A stretch of DNA of 64,000 nucleotides from Vanilla planifolia (taxonomy: Eukaryota; Streptophyta; Magnoliopsida; Asparagales; Orchidaceae): NCBI GenBank assembly GCA_023846275.1, contig JAIUJO010000088.1, positions 391,501 to 455,500 of the forward strand, read 5' to 3'. The notes beneath the pieces were generated by a model. That model did no database searches. It was not told where the DNA came from and was given only the letters and a program-made list of their open reading frames with translations. The position numbers were made by a program, and so were the translations under genes. Positions 1 to 12,600 of the stretch are shown one piece after another. Position 1 is the first letter of the stretch, and each line of letters starts with the position of its first letter.

Positions 1-1000
1 TTTATGAAGTGTAACAATTTTTAATCAACAAATTTATTCTAAATTGAAAGGTCTCAAAAAAATGCCTTAAAAAATTTAAAATTAAAATAATATAAAAATA
101 TAATTAATTAGATAGAACACGTCGAGATGAGCCCATTGACATTAGTTTCATCTTAATTAGACCTTATTCAAAAGTATTATGAAATACCAAAATAAACAAG
201 TATAGATAATAAAAAATTATTATTATTATAATAGTAAAAAAAAAATATAAATTAAAGTTAACTTATCCAATCAAGTAAGTATTTTGATTTTTTTAATAAA
301 TATTTTATTTGTAAGGTTTTGTCATGCATTACAAATCGTTTAGTTTCATACCTAATTTAATGATCAACAACATTTTAAGTCACACTTGTGTCTGGTTTTT
401 AGAGTCATAAATGTTTAGCATTTTCTTCAAATGTTTATGTTTTAGTTTATATCAAGCTTTTTTTGAATAATAGTCCACAAATGTTTATAGATTATCAATT
501 ATTTGTCTTAAAAGTATGTTGGAGTATTTAGCAAGCTCTAAATATTGAAGACATGCACATCTTTTTTAAAAACCTTTTCATTTTATGATGAAATAAAATA
601 TGAGCTTTTTGATTATTACTTATAAGACACATCATTCTATTTAACTCCTTTCAAATTTTACTTAAAACTTTCCTTGATTTAGGAAACTTAGGACCCTACT
701 TTTGAGTCATTTAATCCTTTAAAATTTTACTTAAACCTTTCCATGACTTGGGAACCATAAGAGTTCATACTTTAATCATTTAATACTTTCTTTTCTTAAA
801 TCATCTTTTCCTTTACTTTCTAACTACTAGGAAAAACTTATCCTATATGAACCCAATTATTATTAATAAAATTCTAAATGAATGTGAACAAGTTTTAAAA
901 TCTTATAAAAGCACTACATGATAATCTGTTGGTGTAAAACTCTCCCAACAATACATAATGGCTAGCATTACTCCAAGTCCAAAATTGTCCCAACTAAGCC
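1..1000. other. AT-rich intergenic DNA, nothing recognised
   Basis: No coding region, RNA gene or clear repeat was recognised. The stretch is AT-rich with many homopolymer runs and stops in all frames. It does not show the periodic satellite core that begins further right, so it lies outside satellite A. Confidence 0.5.
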
Positions 1001-1560
1001 AAAAACATCTAAAATTTCATTTTCTTACTTCTCTTTATAATTTTGAGCTCACTGTGCTCTGTTATATTCAATAAAAAACATAAGAAGTTGTACATTTTTA
1101 TGAAAAATATTTTTTTATTGTATTTTCCCTTTCTTTGAAGATTGGCTAACCTGATATTAAAAGCTCAAGTTTAGTTTCATCTTATAAAAAAAATGAGTTG
1201 GGATTGAGCCCACAAACGCAAGGTTTATAATTGAACCTACTAAAGCTAGCAGGTCGTAAGTGAACCATTAAAAAAAACATCGAGTAAGTTGGAGATGAAA
1301 CCTAAAGAAAAATCTCAAGTATGTTGGAGGTGATTCATATAGAAAAATCTCAAACAGGTTCAAGGTGAACCATAAAGAAAAAGTTTACGTTGCAACACTT
1401 TTAATAGAGGAGTTTTTCTCAACCACAATTGAGAGAGGACCTAGGTTCTAGTTTGAATTGAATTTCCAAAAAAAAATTTTATGCCATTTTTATTTTATTT
1501 CACTTGTTTTAATCATAAAAATTAAGAGTTATGTGAGGTTTTTGCATGCATAAAATTATT
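1000..1560 (+). mobile_element. degraded LTR-like fragment
   Basis: The phrases 'gattgagccca', 'aggttcaaggtgaacc', 'aaaaatctcaa' and a 'ttttctcaacca...ttgagagaggac' stretch follow the order of phrases in the 3' part of the solo LTR at 17,700-17,900 (gttgagcccgg, aggtttgaggtgaacc, aaaaatccca, ttttcccaacactggttg). I infer an old relative of that LTR family with no defined ends or target duplication. The similarity is short and mosaic, so this is a weak call. Confidence 0.35.
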
Positions 1561-4500
1561 TTGATAAAGAGCTTTGAAAGAAAATATTACCCCAAAAAAT
1601 ATAAAACCCCATTATTTACCCCTTCTTCCACCATCTTACAAGATTTGCACAAATTTATTTTATTTTATGATATTACAATCAATCTCCTTAGTATTTGGAA
1701 TTATAGCTTTCTTATATCATAAATTTATCTCATTTTTTCAAAGGTTATGCTTTCATTAAGTTATATTACTATGTAACTCTAAATCTCTTCTAATATAATC
1801 TTTACAATGCATTCATTTAGAAATATTATATTTCTTCAATTAACCTCACTTCAGAATTAAAAACTATTTACGTAATATTAAAATGATAATTTCTTGTTAT
1901 TTATGCTTATTCAATTCGATAATTCATATAATTATAAATAAGGTATTATCAAGATAAACAAATGTCATTGAGCTAGTCTTAATAAACACTTTCTAATAAA
2001 AAATCATTTTTATATTTAGAAATATTTTATTTTCTAAATTTTTTTTTATGTTTTATAAGATATTTTATATCATACTTGATTCAGTCATTGATGATGTTGT
2101 ACTCGATATCCTTAATATGTTGAAGTGTAGCTTTGTTGTACTATTTATCAAAGTTTTTTCAATCATTCGCTTTGCTTTTTGTATATAACTATGAAACTGT
2201 AATAGCCCTCTCAATTAACCTTCACAATGCTTTGATTTAGTTATATTAAACTACTTTAATTGATCTTAAATCATATTTAGTGCATATCTAGTTAATAATC
2301 AAATAATAATTCATTATTATTTATTTCATTTTACTTTATTAATTAGTAGTAATTTCTAATGATATTCAATTTTGATGAAATAAATATTATTAGACTGATT
2401 TCGATGAGCTCTATCCAAATAAATATTTATTGTGGTATTTTTAAATATCTTTTTTTTAAACATTTGAAATATTTTACGAGATATTTAAATTCATACCTAA
2501 TTTTAAGATTAGGATATTAGACTATATCTCCTTAGTATATGGGAATGCCATTTTCCTATATAGCTTAACTCATTTTTTAAAATTTTTCACTTTAATTTAG
2601 TTTTATTCCCAGTAACTCTAAAGCTCTTATCATGTGACCTTTGCTTTGAATTGATTTAGTTGTATTGCATCACATCATTTTATCTATATTTAGCTTTAAA
2701 ATGTATTTACTTTATTTTGAAAAAATAAATTGTTATAATTTATGTTTATTTAATTTTTTAATTCATTATAATTTGAAATGATTCCATATAGAGATGAAGT
2801 AAATGTCATTGTACTCATCTCGATAAGCTCTGTTGATTTGAAAAGTTATTTTTATTTTTTAAATATTTTATTTTCTTTTATCCTGGCTCATTTTATAAAG
2901 TACTTTGAATTATGGTTTAGTACATGATTGATGATGTTCACTTGATATTCTTAGTATCTTACTATACAACTTTCTAATACACTTGATCTCATTTACTAAA
3001 TGTTTTAGCTTTTATTTAGTTATATTACTATGAAACTCTAATTCTTCTCTTTTATGACTTTTACATCACTTCCAATTTGTTAAATTACTTTGCTCAAGTT
3101 TATCTTATTTGAACATTCGTACATATCTACTAAGCGTTAAAAAATAATTTATTATTATTTATGCTTATTTACTTTGGTAATTCGTAATAGATATAATTGA
3201 GTTGTAATTAAGACGAAACAAAGTTGGTTAAACTCAACTCATCAACCTCTATATAATTAAATACTAATTTTTTAAAAAATAGTTTCTCTACATTTTGAGC
3301 ACACCTACCATTACGTTTAGATTCGTGCCTGGTTTGATGATCGAGGATATTACACTTGTCATCTTAGTGACTTGGATTGTAATTTTTTAAAATAATTTAT
3401 CACATTTCTTCAAATATTTTACTTTGATTTGGTTATATTACTAAGGATTTCAAAATATTATTTTTTGTAAGCATTACGTCATAATAATTTTGTTACGTTA
3501 CATTATTATAATTTATAGCATTTTAGTTTTAATGTAAATTTTCAAAATATTAAAATAATACTTTATTATTATTTATTTACTATGGTAATTCATAGTAATT
3601 CCTAAGAAGTTCTAAACGATACTAAACACATGTTTTAGAACTCTAATCGACGAACTCTATTAAATTAAATATTAATTTTAATAATTTTTAAAAAAAAGTT
3701 TAGGGTTTTATTGCATCATAAGAAGATTTAATTCAAACTTGATTTTACGATCGAAGATGTTAGCCTCGATCTCCTTAATATATTGGAATGCCTTTTCAAT
3801 ATAATTTATCTCATCTATCCAAAATTCTCTATTTAGTGTGGTTAAATTTGAAAACTACAATTTATGTTAGTTTATATTTAATATATATTTACTTAATATT
3901 AAAATAATAATGTATTATTATGTATGGTTATTTATTTTGGTAATTTGTAATAATTGTGAATGAGGTTTAATCATCACAAAATAAATGTCGTTGGCTTGAT
4001 TTAAACAACCCTATTTAATTAAATATTATCTTTTATAATTCAATTTTTTTTCTTCTTTAAAATTGCAAGCATTATAAGACATTTGTATTTGTTAATGTTT
4101 TAATTATTAATGATATTACACTTATTCCCCTAAGTATCTTGAACTGCAACTTTGTTGTACATTATGTCTCATTTATTTAAACTTTTTTATTATATTTGTT
4201 TATGTTACTATGTAACTCAAAATTTTCTCTCATGTCTCCTCAACTTTGCATTAATTTTATTATATTACATTGCTCTAATTTATCTCATCTCAACAAAAAA
4301 ATTATATATACATATTATAAAAATAATAATTTAATATGATAAGTTTATTTTCTTAAGTAAAATATTTAAGGTTTGATTAAAAAAAAAATGTCATTCAAAT
4401 AAAGACCCAGAGCTCAATGAAAAGAAATATTCATTTTTATATTTTTACACATTTTAGTTTCTTTGATTTTAGCTTATTTTATGAGACATTTTGAATCATA

Positions 4501-7500
4501 TGATTTGATAATCGAGAAAATTCAATTTTCGTATAAAATATATCACATTTATTAAAAATGTTCATTTTGAATTAGTTACATTACTATGTAACTCTAAATC
4601 TCCTCTCATGTGATGTTTATATAAATTTTATTCAGTTAATTATATTGCTTGAATTTATATTATTTCAATACAACTATATTTTATATAAATATTAAAATAA
4701 TAATTTTCTATTATTTATATTTAATTATATTGGTAAGTCATAGTAATACCAAACAAGATCTGATGGAGATGAAATAGATTTTGTTGGACTCATCTCTAAA
4801 AACTTTATTCATTTAGATGTTTTTTTATATTTTAAAGTATTTTATTTTCTATTTTTTTGGTATTTTCTAGAGTAATTTTTATTTTTTCTTAATTTTACAA
4901 TTTAAGATGTTAAACTTGATATGCTAATGTCTAGGAATGCAACTTCCATATAGAATTTATCACATTTACTTAAATTGTTTTGATTTGTTTAATTCACCTA
5001 TCATGTGATCATTACATAACTTCAATTTGGTTACATTATGATTCTTCAATTTATCTCTTTTTAATATTAATACATAATAATTTAATATTAAAGTAATAAT
5101 TTGTTATTTTTAAGCTTATTTGCTTTAACAATTCATAGTATTTCTAAGTCAAATCAATGAAACAAATGTTAATGGTCTCCTCTTAAAAAGTAATTGAAAA
5201 GTAAATATTTATTTTTATTTTTAAATATTTTATTTTTTAAGAGATTCAAATGTAGCTTTTTGTATAATTTATCTCATTTCCTTTAATTGTTTTGTATTGA
5301 TTTGGTGTGACATTTGCATTCCTATAATTTGTTCACATTATATTACTTTATTTTATCTTATTTAATATTCAATACATATTTAGTTAATATTAATAACATT
5401 AATTTTCTTTCAGTTTAATTTTATGGTAAAGCATAGTTGTTTCAATTGTGGTCGAATTAGGTATAAACAAGCATTACTGTGCCAATCTGGATGAGTTTTG
5501 TTCATTTAAATATTCATTTTTTAAATTTTTAAATATTTCAATTTCTATTGTTTTGGCATGCTATATGAGACATTTTGCTTTGTAATTTTACTCTCGATCT
5601 CCTTATGATATTGGAAAGAAATTTTCTTATACAATTTATTGCATTTCTAGAAATGCCATGCTTTAGTTTGGTTATATGACTGAATCTCTAATTCTCCTCT
5701 TATTTTACCTTTACATTGTATTTATTTTCTTATATTACATTTATTTTAATTTATTTCATTTCAAATTTAATATATATTTACTTAATATTAAATTAATAAC
5801 TAATCATTTTTATGTTTAATTAATTTGGATATTAATGGTAATACTAAATGACGTCCAAACAAGATGAAGCAAACATAGTTGGAATCATCTAGATGAGCTC
5901 TAACCAATTAATATTAACTTTCATATTTATAAATATTTAATTTGCAAGTTTAACTTGTTTCATGAGTTCTTTTAATTGATAGCTGATTTGATGATCAATG
6001 ATGTTAAACTCAATCATCTAAGTACTTTTGAATGCAACTTTCTCATAATATTTATATTATTTCTTTAATTTTCTCCTTCAATTTTTTTATATTCTATGAA
6101 ACTTTAATTCTGCTCTCTTGTGATGTTTACATAGCTTTGATTTGTTTATATTGTGTTTGTTTAATTTATCTCTATTTGGCTTTAAAATATATATTTTCTT
6201 AGTATTAAAATAATAATTTATTATTATTTATGTTTAATTCTTTTGTTATTTGAAGAGCATATCAAGGGCTAATCAAGATGAAATAAATGTCATTAGAATC
6301 ATCTTCATGAGCTCCATCTGAAAAACAATTCCTTTTTATATTTTAAAAATGATTTTTTCTAACATTTTTACACATGTTACAAGATATTTTAATAACCACC
6401 TGATTTGACTATCTAGGATGTTGTACTCAATATTGTTAGTATATTATAGTCCTACTTCCCAATAAAAGTTATTTCATTTGTCAATGTTTTTCCTTTGTTT
6501 TGGCTATGAATATCTAACTTTCAATCTTCTCTTATGTGACCTTCATATCAATTTATCTTGCTTATAATTACGTTTTTTTAATTTATATTATTTTTCTTTA
6601 ATATATATCTACTTTATTTCAAAAATAATAATTTATTTTTATTTGTGCTTATATACTTCAAAATAAGAGAAATTCTAAATGAGGTATATTGAAGATGAAG
6701 AAAATATCATTGAAATCATCTTGATGAGCTCTATCTATTTAAATGTTTTATTTCTTAGTATTTTGACATCCTTAATAAAGAATTTTAATTTTGATGTGAT
6801 TTGATAATCGAGAATGTTACACTCGATCACCTTAGCATCTCATAATGTAACTTCCTAGTATAACTTATGTCATTTTTTAAATTTTTTGTTTTGATTTGGA
6901 TATCTTAATATGTAACTTTATATCTTTTATTATGTGACCTTGACATCATTTTGTTTGGTTATATTACATTGCTTCAATTTATCTCATTTCAATTGTAAAA
7001 CATATTTACATTATAGTAAATTTCTTTTTATTATTTGTGATTAATTACTTTGGTAATTCATAGTATTCCAAATAAGGTCTGAATGAGATAAAAAAACATC
7101 TTTAGTGACATCTCAAACATCAATGACAAATAAAATATTAGTTTTTAGATTTTATTTTACATTTTATTTTCTTGGGTTTTGACAAGTTTCACTATGCTTT
7201 TTGATTCATAATTGACTTAAGGATCAACAAAGTTAAACTAGATCTCCTAAGTATATTGGAATGTAACTTTCATATATAGTCTATGTTATTTCTATAAATG
7301 ATTCAACTTGATTTATTATATTTTTATGAAACTCTAATTCCTCTATATTATGAATTTTATATCACTTTCATTGTGTTAAATGTTTTTTTAGCTTATCTCA
7401 TTTTCAATTTTAGTATGCATTTACTTAATATTAAAACAATAATTTTTTATTGTTTAATTTTAATTATTTTAATAATTTTAATAGTGCCAAAAGGGGTTCG

Positions 7501-7590
7501 ATCTAGATTAAACAAATGTTATTGGACTCAGCTCGATAAGCTCTATCCAATTAATAATTCATTATTATATTTTAAGATATTATACATTTT
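1560..7590. repeat. satellite A: AT-rich tandem array, about 415-bp monomer
   Basis: A core resembling 'gatgttacactcgatctcc' followed by 'ttagtatattgga' recurs near 1668, 2088, 2513, 2932, 3347, 3754, 4111, 4511, 4906, 5588, 6001, 6416, 6811 and 7227. A core-deleted monomer lies near 5230. Spacing is mostly 395-425 bp. Every monomer carries the same ordered blocks: 'ttagttatattactatgaaactcta', 'tcatgtgacctttacat', 'ttaatattaaaataataatttattattattta', 'gatgagctctatcc'. Monomers are strongly diverged, so this is an old array with little recent homogenisation. Short open frames inside it are chance. The right edge stops abruptly at LINE sequence. Confidence 0.9.
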
Positions 7591-8850
7591 AAGGTCTTGT
7601 AAAATATCATCGTTGGGCCACTTCTTAGTAAAATGGCTCATAAGTAAGAACTTGATTTCATTTGTCGAGCTAAACATAACACCCCTTTCATCCTTCAAAC
7701 GAGAAATATGCTTGTCCTCACTCAAAGTAATCATTGAAGCCTAGTAGAATCTACTATTTTGGTCACCCAATGGAGCCCAATGATCCTTGGTACATTGCAA
7801 CCACCACCTCACCCTAAGTGTAGTTGCCATATGAAAAGTGAAAATAAGATGCCCATGTTGAATGTGCTTTTGCTTATTTAGACCCACATTAAACACCTTA
7901 AGCTATAGCTTCTGAATATCGCTCTCTAGTTAGCCATTCCGATTAATGAAGTTTTGCATATCATTATGACTCCACTTTCTCAAAGCTATTGAAGATCTGT
8001 AGAATTTTGTAAATAGGCCCTCCATGAGATTGCCACTCATCAACCTATTCCACAACTTCTACATAATGCCCAAAGTCTAAAGAAAGGCAAGCCAAATACT
8101 TTCAAATTAATTTCTTCTTTTAGTGATTATCCTACTACACACCCATCATAATAAGTAAAACGTAGTGATCCAATGCCATGCATGAAAAATGATAATTATT
8201 TTGAAAAACACCTTGAGACCCTTTAAGCTCATCATCATCGAGTCTAGACTCTAAAAAATTTTAGCACTTCCCTTCTTATTGAATTACATATATTTGTTGC
8301 CAAAAGAACCCAGTCCATCAACTCAAGCTCATGCATAATCTTAGAAAAATCCTGCTGACCAACACCACACTTAAACCTCTTTTTCCCGTTTTTTCGTCCT
8401 GTGATATGATGACAATAAATTCCCCAGCAACAAGCATTATGCCCCCACCCTTAGCCACATCTCTCAAGATATCACACCCAACTCTCTGGGTAGCATTATC
8501 ATCGGAGACATAGTCTATGCAACACTTCAACATTTCTATAGTAATAGCTTTTGCCTGCACCATGATCACCTGAGGCAAAAGTTTGATGACATGGGGATCC
8601 ACCTAACTCCTCCAAAGAACACATTGCCTCCAAACAACCCGAATGAGGGTTGCACCACAAATTCTTTGTCCATACCAAGCAACAAATTAGCATATTGCCT
8701 ACATAATAACTCCACTTGAGTCTCCACAAGCACAACCACTATAATATTATTTAATCTGACTATCCACTACAAATATCCTCTTCAATTGTAATCCCTTATT
8801 CCTTTAACATTCCACACTCCAAATCCTAACTCATTATTGTTCTGTCATAG
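7590..8850 (-). pseudogene. LINE A ORF2 remnant: endonuclease and linker
   Basis: The peptide at 7,543-7,734 has the linker signature F-L-L-M-S-H-F-x-K-K-W-x-N-D-D that precedes RT in sister copies (compare 21,726-21,983). The frame at 8,318-8,602 resembles the APE-type endonuclease: a Y-V-S-D-D region, then I-L-R-D-V-A, then M-L-V-A-G-E-F-I at the place where plant L1 endonucleases have G-D-F-N. The key D and N are therefore altered. The N-terminus W-N-V-K-G-I-R can be read near 8,800. Everything from RT to RNase H is missing at the satellite junction. Family assignment is firm; function is lost. Confidence 0.85.
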
Positions 8851-10150
8851 CTATCCTATATTCCAACACCCTCTTCTAACTATGGTAGTAATTGAGAACA
8901 AATAGCTCTGACATGTTTAGAAATGACAACCCTATAGATGACCCAAGAATAATTCTCCATGCCATTGCCAACTTAAGTGGCTCCCAAGACATAGTAGTTC
9001 ATACCAGCAAACACATCCAAGCATCCCTTGAATTTGTATGTACCAATTATACCTTTCTACTTTTTAACATTCATCGGCCAACATTTCTTCTTACTACATC
9101 CACCAAGCTTCCCTCCATAATAATTCACTATAGATTATTAGCACAACATCTCACATATATATCCCCTCCAACTATATCAACATAGTTTGGCTTTCATAAG
9201 ATGTACAACCCTATCCTCAAAACATAAATCAACGAGCATCCATCAAGCATAACTACCAAATTTCCTCTCAGCCTGTAGTAGGTGTGAGAGTTAAGAATAC
9301 CCTTTTAAACATTCCTATAGATTTCCTTTCAACAACATGTAATAGAAGAGCAATCATTGTTGATTCCTTTGGAAGTACCACCCAAGCATACCCATACCTC
9401 ATTCATACAATAACAATGGTGTAAGACTATTGCCACCCATTAAAAGAGCTCCCTATATTTTCACCAACCATGAATATCATTTCCAATAATATAGCCTACA
9501 CTCATCATTCCTACATACAATGATTTCACCAGCCATAGAGTTTAATTGATTACATTCATACCCCATCTAGTAGAGCAGCAGCTATGAAGCCAATCAATAT
9601 TTAACAAAACTTGCTTACAGAACTCCTAATAGCAAAAATACATATAGTTACCAACCCCAATAGTTCCAAACAAATAGCAATTCATAGTAGAATTTACCAC
9701 CCACCATACCCAATTTTTGTAGTTGTTACCTCTAACAATCAATACACCACCTTTAGTATCCTGCAACTTGGTGCATTCTAACCACCCCTACCTCTTACCA
9801 CAGCCACCAAAAACACATAAATTCTCTACAGTTCTTAAGCACACTCGTTCACACTACTTACCCCTACAATTGTAGCCATTTATTGGAGTTTCCAACAAAT
9901 GTGTACACATCACCATCCAGGCATTTGTCATGTAGTAGCTATTATGCATAACAACCTTAATACTTCCTAGATTATAGCAAAATTGAGTAATTCAAGTAGG
10001 CTTCCATTCATTACTATAGATTTCATTTTAATTATGCTTAATTGTTCCACAAACAATTTTCTTTTCACTGTACTTCATGCCCATGAAGTCCCAAAATTCT
10101 TTAATCCAGTGACTAATATGAAAAAACTTCAATGTTAATGCAATGCAGCT
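8850..10150 (-). pseudogene. LINE A inter-ORF module
   Basis: This lies between the endonuclease start and ORF1. A minus-strand reading near 9,700-9,850 gives W-L-E-C-T-K-L-Q-D-T-K, then N-N-Y-x-N-W-V-W-W-V-V. The duplicated modules of copies D and F carry the same signature (E-W-x-K-H-T-x-F-x-N-x-K-E-E-T, then Y-x-x-W-(V/I)-Y-W-E-V). Conservation at peptide level in decayed copies suggests a protein-coding origin. I do not recognise the family. It could be a C-terminal extension of ORF1 or a separate ORF. Confidence 0.5.
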
Positions 10151-12054
10151 TCTAGTTTCCTCCAACCATGCATTTTGTTCCAAATTTTGCAACCCACATA
10201 CTATTCCTAAGAGGACCCCCTCTCAGTCCCATCAGTTTTAAGACACAGCATGATGTGGATGAGCCCAAAAATACATACATCCAAATGGTACCTACCTTCC
10301 TTATTAACATCATCATCATTAGAACTATGTTCCAACTACCCCATGATTGCACCTTTGTTGCCCTCTTTCAACACACTTTGTTATTTTCTTTGTGTCTCAG
10401 TACAACTCAAAGATGATACCCAACAAGAATTTTTGGAGCCCACACTCTCCTAGAAGTTTCCTTATCACAAGATTTAGAGATACTTCTACTCCTCGTATAT
10501 TTCCTAGATCTTGCATTGTTTTTAGGCTCACTGGCCTCCCTCTAACTATTTGAGCCACCTTTAGTTTTTTTGTTCCCTTTGTTACCATGCCAAGATATGC
10601 CTCTTCTTCCTTGGTTGCACTAGCATACAAGGGCCTAGGCCTTCCATCTTCCTCAAGTCATCCTCACCCTATTCGTCTTGTTCTTTCTATTCTTAATTAC
10701 CGTGACTGACTGTTTCATTATCTGCACCTTTATCTACATCATTCTCATTAGCTTTGCTTGGCAAATCAATAGTTTCCTTGCCAATAGTGCACTCCTTGGT
10801 GTTATGGCCAACCTGAACACACAAAAAACACATTTGATGGAGGCCCTCATATTCAAATGTTAAGTTCTCCCAAAGTGTCCACTTAGACACCTACCCAGCT
10901 TTAGTTGTCTGGATAAATCAATCCTCACACAAACTCTGGCATACGATGATCTTGGCAAGTCTGGCATCCACCAATCAAGCCGAATTTGGTCCTTGATAAC
11001 CTTTGTAATATACAAAATATTTTTATATCCCAATACAGTAGCAAGAGTGGAAGAAATCTTACCCACATAAGGGTGAACATAATGGACTTAGAGTTTGGCC
11101 TGAAATCTAGGGCCTACATATTTAGCCCAATAGTATGCCCCACTAATTGTCGAAATCCTCCACGCAACACAGCATTCCTCTCCTCCAATGATTCAAAATG
11201 CAAACATAAATAGTTGAATTATATATCTAAAATTCTAAAGCTACTAAAATTGGCCCATCTTTGTTGTAATGCTCTTTAGATGATTAAAAAGGTAAGATCA
11301 TTGTCACATATCTTACCCACAAGATCACGTTTACGAAATTCCATCTACCTGTTACATGCTTAGTCAGACATAATGATCTCATCCTGAATGATGAAATTAA
11401 CCTCTTTAGGAGTAGCTTCTTTCACATCAATATACAGTGGCCTTTTAGTAACACCAATCGTACTAAAACAACATTTTTCTCAACTAACAATGCATCTCTA
11501 AAGCTCACCTTGTTTGAAAATACCTTCTTCCCTATACCATAGTAATCAATTTCCTTTTGTAGTGAATTTTACCCAACTTCAATCAAGACTACAGCCTTCT
11601 AAATCTTATTTGCACTTGCACCCCTTAAATCTACACCATCCTTTGTTAGGATCAAGTTGTTTCTAGCCTCACTTACCCTTGTTGAAAATTCATTATTATC
11701 CAACTATTGAGCATCAACATTTCTAATATTTTTTGCAAAATTTTGGCTACTGATTGGAGAATTGAACATGTCATTTCTATCAACTTTTTTGATACTTTAA
11801 TTAATCTCACCCCTGTTATCAAGAAAACCAAATTTTATGTCTAAATCAACTCAGGCAGAGATTTTAGTTGTAACACTTTCATTTAGCTTAGTAATTATTC
11901 TATCTTCTGTAGTAGAGATTGCTAATACAATATTTCTATTTCTTGATTCTACATAGTAGTTTCATTCAACTGTAAGCACCACATTTGGCATTGGAGATGA
12001 TGGAACATGGCCTTTATTTTTTTTAATACTTTTGCAGGCTTTGCTACCAACCAT
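10150..12054 (-). pseudogene. LINE A ORF1 remnant, zinc-knuckle RNA-binding protein
   Basis: ORF1 of plant L1-type LINEs binds the element RNA. The start codon is at 12,054 and gives M-V-G-S-K-A-C-K, which recurs as M-(V/A/T)-(G/D)-x-K-A-C-K in copies C, E and F. The peptide at 10,860-11,066 has R-V-C-V-R-I-D-L-S-R-x-L-K, the stretch that typically joins the DUF4283-like domain to the zinc knuckle. The knuckle at about 10,787-10,836 keeps the CX2CX4HX4C pattern (CFLCVQVGHNTKEC). A C-terminal region continues to about 10,150. Stops and frameshifts are scattered throughout. Confidence 0.85.
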
Positions 12055-12600
12055 CACATCCAAATACAATTTCAATTTACTCACAAAAAATCAAGCAATT
12101 AACCAGCAAATCAACAATAACTCATCATAATTGCACAATCAATTGTTACAACATTCACCTAGTAATAACACATAACCATTAGTAGCAATTTCTCACAACA
12201 AATTTATTGAACAACATAAAAAACGAAACAAAAATAAATTTTTAGTTAAGTAGAAGAAATTGACCTTCGAAGCAAATAGCTACAAGATGTAGAAAAATTG
12301 TAGTCTAATGAAAGTGCACACGCTCGCATTGAGATGAAATGCCTCCACCAAACTCGTGTGTCTGTAGGAGCAAGGTGCACTATAGATCCCCACACACATC
12401 ACCAGTGACATCTAGGAATGAAGTTCCCAGCACACCTGCATGTGTGCTAGCACAAGCTGCGTGGCAGCTGCAACCCGCACCCCCACCATCGGTGAGTAGA
12501 ACCACCACTGGCCTTCCCACCAGTGGGAATTTCAAATTCTACCTCCACTCCATAATCTCCCTCCAATCCAAAGTTTACCTCCAAAGTTTTTGGGTCGCTT
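12055..12600 (-). other. LINE A 5' UTR
   Basis: Non-coding leader between the ORF1 start and the element 5' end. It holds AC-rich stretches and a GC-richer block at 12,300-12,500. The terminal 'ctccaaagtttttgggtc' matches the 5' termini of copies E (about 41,250) and F (about 49,765). The 120-bp monomers of copy F are not obvious here. Confidence 0.65.

Larger units (their letters stand above)
7590..12600 (-). mobile_element. LINE copy A, L1-type, 3'-truncated
   Basis: Non-LTR retrotransposon remnant on the minus strand. It contains, left to right, the ORF2 linker, the endonuclease, an inter-ORF region, zinc-knuckle ORF1 and a 5' UTR. RNase H, zf-RVT and RT are absent because the left edge is cut against satellite A at about 7,590. 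The 5' end near 12,600 ('aaagtttttgggtcgcttgataatatat') joins directly to the 3' end of copy B. The copy is broken by many stops and frameshifts and cannot be active. Confidence 0.9.

Noticed and set aside
7298..7744. A 148-residue plus-strand frame rich in hydrophobic residues, resembling a membrane protein
   Set aside because: It crosses from AT-rich satellite A into LINE sequence. The hydrophobicity comes from AT-rich codons and the LINE part is antisense to the linker.
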